Of a stretch of 64,000 bases of DNA, positions 7,659 to 15,035 are shown one piece after another (positions within the stretch are counted from its first letter, which is position 1; every line of letters starts with the position of its first letter). The notes under the pieces were generated by a model, which saw only the letters and a program-made list of their open reading frames with translations, did not search any database and had not been told where the DNA came from. Made by a program: the position numbers and the translations under genes. The DNA lies in contig NZ_KB912942.1 in assembly GCF_000383915.1 (NCBI RefSeq), positions 7,444,388 through 7,508,387 on the forward strand. The letters run 5' to 3'. This DNA is from Amycolatopsis benzoatilytica AK 16/65 (GTDB lineage Bacteria; Actinomycetota; Actinomycetes; Mycobacteriales; Pseudonocardiaceae).

Positions 7659-8113
7659 TTCGCTCAGTCGGCGCAGGTTCGCGGCGACGTGCTGGCTGTC
7701 CCGATCAGCCAGTCCGCCCGGGCCCTCGGCGTCGGCGAGGCCGCGGTACGCGAAGGTCCGCCGGCGTGCCGCCGAGAGGTTAGACCGGCTGGGCGTGTCC
7801 CGGCCTTCTGGTTCGTCTCGACTGACTCGCCCGGACTGGTCCGCGCGAGCGGTGCCGCCCAGCGTGCCGCCCACCTCGGCCCGCCGATCCGGCATCCCGC
7901 CGCGCCCCGGAGTTTCAGGCCCCGCACGAAGTGTCCCGATCCACTGCGTGCGGGGCCTGGTTCATTTCCGTCACGATCACCCGATCCGATCCGAGAGCAC
8001 TGCTCGCGCAGACCTCCCCCGTAGTGGTCAGAACCACGTCACGGACCGGCTGGCCGCGCGGTCCAGCCCTTACACTGGTGGCGGCCCGCCCACGTCGTCC
8101 TGGGAGCTCCTCG
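7659..8113. other. 455-nt intergenic region upstream of purF
   Basis: No supported gene. Competing ORFs on both strands have no ribosome binding site and atypical composition. It contains the hairpin at 7916-7966 and presumably the purF promoter; a long ORF reading into purF from 7931 is only the upstream extension of the purF frame. Confidence 0.6.
7916..7966 (+). terminator. Hairpin terminator after the DUF397 operon
   Basis: The arms CAGGCCCCGCAC and GTGCGGGGCCTG are exact complements, extended inward by AGTG/CACT after a 2-nt internal bulge. The stem is followed by GTTCATTT. It lies 257 nt after the preceding gene and 148 nt before purF, and probably shields purF from upstream transcription. 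Confidence 0.7.
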
Positions 8114-9640
8114 GTGGTTTCCGACCCCTCCGTAAGTCCTGATCAACCCGAACCGGAACCTCGTGAGGAGTGTGGCGTCTTCGGCGTCTGGGCTCCCGGG
8201 GAAGAAGTCGCCAAGCTCACCTACTACGGCCTTTACGCCCTGCAGCACCGCGGGCAGGAGGCAGCCGGCATCTCGGTTTCCGACGGCTCGCAGATCGTCG
8301 TCTTCAAGGACCTCGGGCTGGTCAGCCAGGTCTTCGACGAGCAGGTCCTGCAGTCGCTGCAGGGCCACATCGCGGTGGGGCACTGCCGGTACTCCACCAC
8401 CGGCGCCACGATCTGGGAAAACGCCCAGCCGATCTTCCGCACCACTGCCACCGGCAGCGGCCTGTCCTTCGCGCACAACGGCAACCTGGTCAACACCGCC
8501 GAACTGCACGAACGCACCGTCGCCGCCGGGCTCAAACCGCACGCCGGGCTCACCGGATCGTCCAGCGACTCCGACCTGGTCTGCGGACTCCTCGCGGCGA
8601 CCGCCGCGGACAAGGGCATCGAAGCCGCCGCGATGGATCTGCTGCCCACCCTCAAGGGTGCGTTCTGCCTGGTCTTCTCTGACGAGAACACCCTCTACGC
8701 CGCCCGCGACCCGCACGGCGTGCACCCGCTGGTGCTCGGCCGGCTGGAGCGCGGCTGGGTCGTCGCCAGCGAGACCGCCGCGCTCGACATCTGCGGTGCG
8801 TCGTTCGTACGCGAGGTCGAGCCGGGCGAGCTGATCGCGATCGACGCCGAAGGGCTGCGCTCCTCGCGGTTCGCCAACCCGGAACCCAAGGGCTGCGTCT
8901 TCGAGTACGTCTACCTGGCGCGTCCGGACACCTCGATCGCCGGCCGCAGCGTGCACGCCACGCGCGTCGAGATCGGCCGCCGGCTCGCCGCCGAGCACCC
9001 GGCGGACGCGGACCTGGTCATGCCGGTTCCGGAGTCCGGCACCCCGGCCGCGATCGGCTACGCGCAGGGCTCGGGCCTGCCCTACGGCACCGGCCTGGTC
9101 AAGAACGCCTACGTCGGGCGCACCTTCATCCAGCCGTCGCAGACCATCCGGCAGCTGGGCATCCGGCTGAAGCTGAACCCGCTGCGCGACGTCATCCGCG
9201 GCAAGCGCCTGGTCGTGGTGGACGACTCGATCGTCCGCGGCAACACCCAGCGCGCCCTGGTGCGGATGCTGCGCGAGGCCGGTGCGCTCGAGGTGCACGT
9301 GCGGATCGCTTCGCCGCCGGTGCGCTGGCCGTGCTTCTACGGCATCGACTTCGCCTCCCGGGCGGAACTCGTCGCCAACGGCGTCGACCTGGACGGCATC
9401 CGCCGGTCCATCGGGGCCGATTCGCTCGGCTACATTTCGCTGGACGGCCTGGTCGCGGCCTCGGAGCAGCCGAAGAGCCGGTTGTGCACCGCCTGCTTCT
9501 CCGGCGAATACCCGATTCCGCTGCCCGACGACGCACTCATCGGCAAGCACCTGCTGGAAAGCATGGACGCGGCCGGTGGCGCGGCGACCCCGGTCACCGC
9601 GGCCGGGTACGGTGCCGAAGACGCCGTCCGGCGTCCGTGA
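8114..9640 (+). CDS. purF: Amidophosphoribosyltransferase
   Basis: The 508-residue enzyme catalyses the first committed step of purine synthesis: PRPP and glutamine to 5-phosphoribosylamine. The GTG start is chosen because GGAG lies 7-8 nt upstream and the frame then runs through a 19-residue Pro/Glu-rich propeptide to the nucleophile Cys20 in EECGVFGVW, which must be unmasked by processing. The N-terminal glutaminase domain has YGLYALQHRGQEAAG, GHCRYSTTG and the SFAHNGNLVN block. The C-terminal PRTase domain has VVVDDSIVRGNT near residue 368. Cysteines in LCTACFSGEYP near the C terminus fit the iron-sulfur ligands of the Bacillus-type enzyme. purM follows after 41 nt. Confidence 0.97.
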   Translation: MVSDPSVSPDQPEPEPREECGVFGVWAPGEEVAKLTYYGLYALQHRGQEAAGISVSDGSQIVVFKDLGLVSQVFDEQVLQSLQGHIAVGHCRYSTTGATIWENAQPIFRTTATGSGLSFAHNGNLVNTAELHERTVAAGLKPHAGLTGSSSDSDLVCGLLAATAADKGIEAAAMDLLPTLKGAFCLVFSDENTLYAARDPHGVHPLVLGRLERGWVVASETAALDICGASFVREVEPGELIAIDAEGLRSSRFANPEPKGCVFEYVYLARPDTSIAGRSVHATRVEIGRRLAAEHPADADLVMPVPESGTPAAIGYAQGSGLPYGTGLVKNAYVGRTFIQPSQTIRQLGIRLKLNPLRDVIRGKRLVVVDDSIVRGNTQRALVRMLREAGALEVHVRIASPPVRWPCFYGIDFASRAELVANGVDLDGIRRSIGADSLGYISLDGLVAASEQPKSRLCTACFSGEYPIPLPDDALIGKHLLESMDAAGGAATPVTAAGYGAEDAVRRP

Positions 9641-9681
9641 CCACAAGTCAATCGAGCATGTCCAGTAGGGAGTCCGCTTCC

Positions 9682-10752
9682 GTGAGCGAGTCCACGAGCG
9701 CCACGTACGCCGCCGCAGGCGTCAGCATCGACGCCGGCGACCAGGCCGTCGAGCTGCTCAAGCCACACGCCGAGCGGGCCACCCGGCCCGAGGTGCGCGG
9801 CGGGGTCGGCGGTTTCGCCGGGCTCTTCTCCTTCAAGCTCGACAAGTGGAAAGACCCGATCCTCGCGTCGTCCACCGACGGTGTCGGCACCAAAATCGCT
9901 GTCGCGCAGGCGCTCGACAAGCACGACACGGTCGGCATCGACCTGGTCGCGATGGTCGTCGACGACCTGGTGGTGACCGGGGCCGAGCCGCTGTTCCTGC
10001 AGGACTACATCGCGGTCGGCAAGGTCGTGCCGGAGAAGATCGCGGCGCTGGTCGGCGGCATCGCCGAGGGCTGCGTCCAGGCCGGCTGCGCGCTGCTCGG
10101 CGGCGAGACGGCCGAGCACCCGGGGCTGATGGGCGAGCACGACTACGACCTGTCGGCCACCGGCGTCGGCGCGGTCGAGGCGTCCGCGCTGTTGTCGCCG
10201 GAGAAGGTCCGCCCGGGCGACGTCGTGATCGGAATGGGCTCGTCCGGCCTGCACTCCAACGGCTACTCGCTGGCCCGGCACGTGTTGCTGGACATCGCAC
10301 GGATGCCGCTGGGCGGGCATGTCGAGGAGTTTGGCCGCACGCTCGGCGAGGAACTGCTCGAACCGACCAAGATCTACGCGAAGGACTGCCTCGCGCTGGT
10401 CGCCGAGGCCGAGGTGCGCACGTTCGCGCACATCACCGGCGGCGGCTTGGAGGCCAACCTGGCCCGGGTCATGCCGCGAGGGCTGGTCGCCCAGCTCGAA
10501 CGCGGCACCTGGACGCCGGCCCCGGTGTTCGCGGTGATCGGGCAGCGCGGCAAGGTCGAGCGCGCCGAGCTGGAGAAGACGTTCAACATGGGCGTCGGGA
10601 TGGTCGCGATCGTGTCCGCCGAGGACGCGGACCGGGCGCTGGCGGTGCTGACCGCCCGGCACGTGCCCGCGTGGATCCTCGGCGACGTGCGGCCGGCGGA
10701 AGACCCGGACGGCCCGCGCGCGGTCCTGTCCGGCGACCACCCGCGGTTCTGA
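9682..10752 (+). CDS. purM: Phosphoribosylformylglycinamidine cyclo-ligase (AIR synthetase)
   Basis: The 356-residue enzyme makes AIR from FGAM and ATP. The chosen GTG start has GGGAG 9 nt upstream; an ATG eight codons earlier at 9658 is possible. Family motifs are TYAAAGVSIDAGDQAVELLK, GGFAGLF, STDGVGTK, DDLVVTGAEPLF, GGETAEHPG and ITGGGLEANL. It is the fifth step of the purine pathway, directly after the PurL reaction, and is cotranscribed with purF. The length is typical. The downstream 53 nt before arfB contain a 16-bp palindrome. Confidence 0.96.
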   Translation: MSESTSATYAAAGVSIDAGDQAVELLKPHAERATRPEVRGGVGGFAGLFSFKLDKWKDPILASSTDGVGTKIAVAQALDKHDTVGIDLVAMVVDDLVVTGAEPLFLQDYIAVGKVVPEKIAALVGGIAEGCVQAGCALLGGETAEHPGLMGEHDYDLSATGVGAVEASALLSPEKVRPGDVVIGMGSSGLHSNGYSLARHVLLDIARMPLGGHVEEFGRTLGEELLEPTKIYAKDCLALVAEAEVRTFAHITGGGLEANLARVMPRGLVAQLERGTWTPAPVFAVIGQRGKVERAELEKTFNMGVGMVAIVSAEDADRALAVLTARHVPAWILGDVRPAEDPDGPRAVLSGDHPRF

Positions 10753-10763
10753 GCCCCGCGAAA

Positions 10764-10779
10764 AACCGGTTAACCGGTT
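10764..10779. repeat. 16-bp perfect palindrome between purM and arfB
   Basis: AACCGGTTAACCGGTT is its own reverse complement and also two tandem AACCGGTT palindromes. It starts 12 nt after the purM stop and ends 26 nt before the arfB start. It could be an operator or part of a weak terminator; no T-tract follows. Confidence 0.5.
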
Positions 10780-10805
10780 CGCCGGGTACTTGAGACACTG
10801 AAGGC

Positions 10806-11234
10806 ATGGCGGAGGACGTACGCGTCGGCGCCCGGTTCGTGATCCCGGGCGCCGAACTGCGCGAGCGGTTCTCCCGGTCGTCCGGACCGGGAGGGCAGGG
10901 CGTGAACACGACGGACTCGCGCGTCGAGCTGTCGTTCGACGTCGCGAGCTCCGCGGTGATCCCGTCCGCGCTGAAAGAACGCATCACGGCCCGGCTGGGC
11001 AGCCGCCTGGTCGACGGCGTGCTGACCATCGCGGCCAGCGAGTACCGGTCGCAACTGATGAACCGCGACGCGGCTCGCGAGCGGCTGGCGGACGTGCTGG
11101 CGAAAGCGTCCGCCCCGCCGCCAGCCAAACGGCGTCCCACCAAGCCTTCCCGAGGCTCGAAGGAACGACGCCTGGCCGCGAAGAAACGCCGCGGCGACGT
11201 GAAACGCGGCCGCGGCGGCCGGTTCGACGATTAG
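10806..11234 (+). CDS. arfB: Peptidyl-tRNA hydrolase ArfB (ribosome rescue)
   Basis: The 142-residue protein has the release-factor GGQ motif at residues 29-31 in SSGPGGQGVN, followed by the expected strand-turn region (DSRVELSFDV), and a long basic C-terminal tail (KRRPTKPSRGSKERR, then AAKKRRGDVKRGR). This is the ArfB/YaeJ architecture: the tail enters the empty mRNA channel of stalled ribosomes and GGQ hydrolyses the peptidyl-tRNA. It lacks the codon-recognition domain of true release factors. Its stop overlaps the stop of the convergent GNAT gene by 4 nt. Confidence 0.93.
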   Translation: MAEDVRVGARFVIPGAELRERFSRSSGPGGQGVNTTDSRVELSFDVASSAVIPSALKERITARLGSRLVDGVLTIAASEYRSQLMNRDAARERLADVLAKASAPPPAKRRPTKPSRGSKERRLAAKKRRGDVKRGRGGRFDD

Positions 11235-11956
11235 CTCAGCGACAGGTGCACGCATTCGCCGTCGACGTGAAATCCCGCTCGGCGGTACACCGTGCCGATT
11301 CCCACGTCGCCCGGAGTGAGGAACGCCGTGCGCACGCCGCGTTCATGCGCGCGCCGGGTGATGAGCGCGGTGATCGCCGCCGCGATACCCCGGCCGCGGT
11401 AGTCGGCGGCCACCGCGATGCCGCCGATTTCCGTGGTGGCGGCGACGATTTCCATCGCGATTCCGCCGCCGACGATCGTGTCGCCGTCCTCGGCCAGGAT
11501 CGTGAGGCGGTCGCGGCTGCGTTCGATGTCGGCGTCGGAGACGTCGGGCGCTTCGCCGAACGCGACATTCTGCACCGATCGAAGCCGGCGGAGATCATCG
11601 TCGGTGGCTGGTTCGCGCAGCCGGATTCCTTGTGGCGCGGGAAGATTGACGCGGTCCTCGGCGGTACAGGTCATGACGGGCACGCGCCGTTCGAGGGTGA
11701 ACCCGTGCGCGGTGAGCGCGGCCTCGACGGCCGGGGCGGATTCGGTGAAGAACTCCAGCCGGGGCAGCAGGTTTCGCTCCCGGTAGGCGGAAACCAGGGC
11801 GGTGACGTCGGCGGACGAGGGAGTCGCGCCGTCGTCCGGGATGGCGTAGTTGAGCATCGGGTGGTTCGTGTCCTTGGCGAAGGTGGCCAGGAACGGGCCG
11901 ATCCGCGCGGAGTCGCGGCCGATCGGTGCGGTGGAGCGGACGTACGCCTGAAGCAT
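11231..11956 (-). CDS. GNAT-family N-acetyltransferase
   Basis: The 241-residue protein begins at ATG (MLQAYVRSTA). The C-terminal half holds the acetyl-CoA binding signature: strands ITGG-like GIAVAADYRGRGIAAAITA, that is (Q/R)xxGxG/A as YRGRGIA, followed by VRTAFLTPGDVGIGTVYRRAGF. The N-terminal half (FLATFAKDTNHPMLNYAIPD) resembles the degenerate half of GNAT proteins that first bind substrate. Substrate is unknown. The ribosome binding site is weak (AGG 13 nt upstream), so the start is uncertain; the open frame extends 31 codons further but into sequence that looks noncoding. Confidence 0.8.
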   Translation of the reverse strand: MLQAYVRSTAPIGRDSARIGPFLATFAKDTNHPMLNYAIPDDGATPSSADVTALVSAYRERNLLPRLEFFTESAPAVEAALTAHGFTLERRVPVMTCTAEDRVNLPAPQGIRLREPATDDDLRRLRSVQNVAFGEAPDVSDADIERSRDRLTILAEDGDTIVGGGIAMEIVAATTEIGGIAVAADYRGRGIAAAITALITRRAHERGVRTAFLTPGDVGIGTVYRRAGFHVDGECVHLSLS

Positions 11957-12226
11957 CTGGGGTGGAAGCCTTTCGGAAGGAATGCCCAATCGGGGAAGTG
12001 GTGCTGCCCGGACGTCGCGACGCGCACCGCAGCGGAAGGCGGGCAGCACGAAACAACCGAACTGATCGGCACACCGGGCGCGGGGCGAACCGAGCCTGCG
12101 GGATCAGGCCAAGTCCCGGCCGGTGCAGGCCGGGGCGGAGCACATAGGCATTCCTTCGTCCGAAACGAACTTCCCGCTCATGCTCGCACCCCGCGCAACC
12201 GAATTACCGGCAGGTCCACAGTGGAC

Positions 12227-13123
12227 TTACCGGAACGCGACCGCCCGTGCCCGGTCCACGATCCGCGCCAAGTGCAGTCCGCGTCGGACGTCGCAGGGGT
12301 GTGTCGTCGTCCCGCTGGCCACCATCGCGGCGAAATCGTCCAGCAGTGCCGTGTACGAGTCCGTCGCCGCGCCTCCGCGGCCCAGGGTGCGGAGGCCGTG
12401 GTCGCCGTAGACCGAGTACTCGACCACTGTCGGCTGGACCGGCATCCGCAGCGACAGCGTCGCGGTGCTCGTGATTCCGCCTTCGTGTTCCAGCAACAGC
12501 TGCCACAGGTCGTCGGGACCGCAGTGCGCGGCGAGGACGTCGATGATCGGGCCGAGCGCCGCGTCGAGCAGGTCGAACGCGTGCGGTCCGATGTCCGCCA
12601 ACGCACCGGCCGTCGGGTCTTGCCGCCAAAGCGACGTCGCGTATTTCCCGGCGAGCAGCGCGCCGGACAGCCAGCGCACGTCACCGCCTCGCCAGCCGTC
12701 GGTGGACGTGACGCCGGCCAGCCAGTCGCGGGTCTGCTGGGCGAAGCGCAAGGTCAGCATCACCAGCGACGCGACGCCGGCCGAGGTCACCGCTTCGGCC
12801 AGGCGTTGCGCGCTGGCCAGGTCGGCGGCGATCGGCTTTTCCAGGATCAGGTGCTTGCCGGCTTCCGCCGCCCGGGTCGCCAGCTCCGCCTGCACGGCTG
12901 GCGGCACCGCGAACGCGAGGGCGTCGACTTGGGAAAACAGTTCGTCCAGGTCATTGGTCGGCACGGCGTCGTACGCCTGAGCCAGCTCGGCAGCGGCCTC
13001 CGGACGCCGGCTCCACACGGCGCTCAGCACCGTGCCTGGATGATCCGCCAGCCCGGGGGCGTGCACCGTAGTCGCCCACGGTCCGGTTCCGACGAGGCCG
13101 ACGCGCAGCTGGTCCTGTCCCAC
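12227..13123 (-). CDS. Gfo/Idh/MocA-family oxidoreductase
   Basis: The 298-residue protein has the N-terminal nucleotide-binding motif VGLVGTGPWATTVHAP, the EKP motif (HLILEKPIAADL) that contains the catalytic Lys of the family, and a C-terminal domain with DIGPHAFDLLDAALG. Members oxidise sugars, inositols or related substrates with NAD(P). The GTG start at 13123 is chosen because a 26-codon extension to an ATG at 13201 would enter the cobalamin riboswitch on the other strand; neither start has a strong ribosome binding site. It is divergent from the B12 transport operon but no role in B12 metabolism is indicated. The 270 nt before the GNAT gene have no clear feature. Confidence 0.85.
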   Translation of the reverse strand: MGQDQLRVGLVGTGPWATTVHAPGLADHPGTVLSAVWSRRPEAAAELAQAYDAVPTNDLDELFSQVDALAFAVPPAVQAELATRAAEAGKHLILEKPIAADLASAQRLAEAVTSAGVASLVMLTLRFAQQTRDWLAGVTSTDGWRGGDVRWLSGALLAGKYATSLWRQDPTAGALADIGPHAFDLLDAALGPIIDVLAAHCGPDDLWQLLLEHEGGITSTATLSLRMPVQPTVVEYSVYGDHGLRTLGRGGAATDSYTALLDDFAAMVASGTTTHPCDVRRGLHLARIVDRARAVAFR

Positions 13124-13170
13124 GCCCGGAAGTGTAGGTGTGTCCGCAGTCGCTACCGGCGGGTGCCCGC

Positions 13171-13285
13171 GGTGCGTTAACGTCGACAGGTTCTTCGCCA
13201 CGAACGGGGGAAGCCGGTGGGAATCCGGCGCTGACCCGCAACCGTGAGCGGCCCGCGCGGGCCGTGAGCCGGATCGCCCGTCGTG
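13171..13285 (+). ncRNA. Cobalamin riboswitch
   Basis: The sequence has the B12-box consensus in order: GGGGGAAGCCGGTGGGAATC, CCGGCGCTGACCCGCAAC, CGTGAGC, a GC-rich variable hairpin (GCCCGCGCGGGC), and GAGCCGGATCGCC. These match the conserved core (GGTGNGAAxTCC, GCNGACCCGCAACCGTGA, GAGCC-GGA) of AdoCbl-sensing RNAs. Boundaries are approximate. It lies directly upstream of a surface protein plus ECF transporter, so B12 would repress their expression, probably by masking the translation start 25-30 nt downstream. Confidence 0.92.
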
Positions 13286-13312
13286 GTCCGATCGATGCGA
13301 GGTTCATCTGAC

Positions 13313-13969
13313 ATGCAGTTCGTGCACGCGCGGAACTGGGGACGAGTCGTCGTCGGCTGCGCTCTCCTGATCGCCACCGGTCTCGGCGGAGTGTCCTCCG
13401 CCTCGGCGACGGTGTCTGGCAAAGGCACCCCGGGCTACTGCCAGGACGACAACGGCGTCACCGTCATCGTCGACTTCCAGGGGCTCGGCGGCGAAACCCT
13501 CATCCGATGCGCTCCCGGCAAGCAGGAAAACGGCGTCACCGCGCTGCAAAACGCCGGGCTTGAGCTGACCGGCGCGGGCAAGTACGGCCTCGCGGTGCTG
13601 TGCAAGATCGAGGGCAAGCCCGCCGATCAGGCGTGCACCGGCATGCCGCCGGAGAGCGCCTCCTGGAGCTTCTGGACCGGCGAGCACGGCAAGTGGGCAT
13701 CGGCGCAGGTCGGCGCGCAGAGCTGGAAGCCGCCGGCCGGGGCGTTCGAGGGCTGGTCGTTCGCGATGGGCAAGAGCTACGCCGAATACCCGCCGCCGCG
13801 GGTCGAGCCGGTGCGCAAGGCCAACGCGCCCGCTCCGGCGCCAGCGGCCGCGTCCGAGGGTTCAACCGGGTTCCCTTGGGGCCTGGTGATCGGCATCGCG
13901 GTCGTCGTCGTGCTCGCAGCGGCCGGCACGGTCATCGCGATGCGCCGCAGGCGTGCTGCGAACGACTGA
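13313..13969 (+). CDS. Surface-anchored DUF4430 (transcobalamin-like) protein
   Basis: The 218-residue protein starts at the ATG 10 nt after GCGAGG; an in-frame ATG 6 codons upstream is less likely. A signal peptide ends near SSASATVSG (about residue 30). The extracellular domain, residues 30-150, contains VTVIVDFQGLGGETLIRC, GVTALQNAGL and SWSFWTGEHGKW, a pattern like DUF4430, the fold of the C-terminal domain of eukaryotic transcobalamin. After an Ala/Pro linker comes a transmembrane helix (WGLVIGIAVVVVLAAAG) and a basic tail (MRRRRAAND). Riboswitch control and the following ECF genes suggest that it captures corrinoids at the surface. Binding is inferred, not shown. Confidence 0.75.
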   Translation: MQFVHARNWGRVVVGCALLIATGLGGVSSASATVSGKGTPGYCQDDNGVTVIVDFQGLGGETLIRCAPGKQENGVTALQNAGLELTGAGKYGLAVLCKIEGKPADQACTGMPPESASWSFWTGEHGKWASAQVGAQSWKPPAGAFEGWSFAMGKSYAEYPPPRVEPVRKANAPAPAPAAASEGSTGFPWGLVIGIAVVVVLAAAGTVIAMRRRRAAND

Positions 13970-15035
13970 TCCGCGGGCGCTGCACCCCGGCGCATGGTGG
14001 GGGTGGGCGCTCGCGCTCGCTGTCGCCGCGAGCCGCACCACGAATCCGCTGCTGTTGGCGCTGGTCATCGCGGTTGCCGGGTTCGTCGTGGTGCTTCGTC
14101 GCGGCGACGCGCCGTGGGCTCTGGCGTTCCGGATGTACGCCTGGGTCGCCGGCGTGATCCTGGTGTCCCGTGTGCTGTTCCGGATCCTGATCGGGGGAGA
14201 CGAAGGCGGGCACGTCCTGTTCACGCTGCCGACTATCCCGCTGCCGAAGGTCGCTGCCGGCATCCAGCTTCTCGGCCCCATCTCGGCCGAGGCGTTGCTG
14301 GGCGGCTTTTACGACGGCCTCCGGCTGGCCGCGATCGTGCTGTGCGTCGGTGCCGCGAACGCGCTGGCGAACCCGAAACGCCTGCTCAAAGCCGTTCCCG
14401 GAGCGCTGTACGAGGTGGGCACGGCGGTCACGGTCGCGCTTTCGGTCGCGCCGCAGTTGGTCGAGAGCGTCCAGCGAGTGCGTCGTGCGCGCCGGCTTCG
14501 GGCCGGTCGGACGCGTGGTTTGCGTTTCGTGAAGGGGATCTTCGTGCCGGTGCTGGCCGACGCTATGGACCGGTCACTGCAGCTCGCCGCGGCGATGGAT
14601 TCCCGCGGTTACGGACGGCGCGGCTACCTTTCGCCGCGCATCCGGCTGCTCATCGCGACCTGCGTGCTGGCTGGGCTGGTCGGCGTCGCGGTGGGCGTGT
14701 ACGGCGTGCTGGACGGGTCGTCGTCGTGGCTCGGCCTCCCGATGCTGATCGTCGGCCTCGGCCTGGCCGCCGCCGGATTCGTGGTGGGAGGACGGCAAAT
14801 CCAGCGCACGACTTACCGGCCCGATCCGTGGCGGCTGCCGGAAACGCTGGTCGTGTTGTGCGGCGTCGCCACCGCGGTGCTGATGCTGGTGGCGGACCCG
14901 GTTTCGCTCGCTACCTCGGCCAGTCCGCCGACCTGGCCGGAGCTGCCGCTGCTGCCGACGGTCGCGGTGCTGCTCGGCGTGTTGCCCGCTTGGTTCGCGC
15001 CGCGTCCGGCGCTGGCGTCGGAGGTCGCCCAATGA
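13953..15035 (+). CDS. ecfT: ECF transporter T component
   Basis: The 360-residue membrane protein starts at a GTG overlapping the previous gene by 17 nt. It has several hydrophobic helices (LLLALVIAVAGFVVVL, the block YAWVAGVILVSRVLF, later LIATCVLAGLVGVAVGVYG) and the EcfT coupling helices with Ala-Arg motifs: RRARRLRAG and AAMDSRGYGR. These contact the paired ATPases. The protein is longer than typical EcfT because of an extra C-terminal membrane region. It joins the ATPase and the substrate-binding S protein; the downstream gene overlaps by ATGA. Confidence 0.9.
   Translation: MLRTTDPRALHPGAWWGWALALAVAASRTTNPLLLALVIAVAGFVVVLRRGDAPWALAFRMYAWVAGVILVSRVLFRILIGGDEGGHVLFTLPTIPLPKVAAGIQLLGPISAEALLGGFYDGLRLAAIVLCVGAANALANPKRLLKAVPGALYEVGTAVTVALSVAPQLVESVQRVRRARRLRAGRTRGLRFVKGIFVPVLADAMDRSLQLAAAMDSRGYGRRGYLSPRIRLLIATCVLAGLVGVAVGVYGVLDGSSSWLGLPMLIVGLGLAAAGFVVGGRQIQRTTYRPDPWRLPETLVVLCGVATAVLMLVADPVSLATSASPPTWPELPLLPTVAVLLGVLPAWFAPRPALASEVAQ

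Noticed and set aside
8039..9646. 535-codon minus-strand ORF
   Set aside because: Antisense to purF; low-complexity shadow composition.
13124..13201. 26-codon extension of the Gfo/Idh/MocA gene
   Set aside because: Would run antisense into the cobalamin riboswitch and has no conserved residues.
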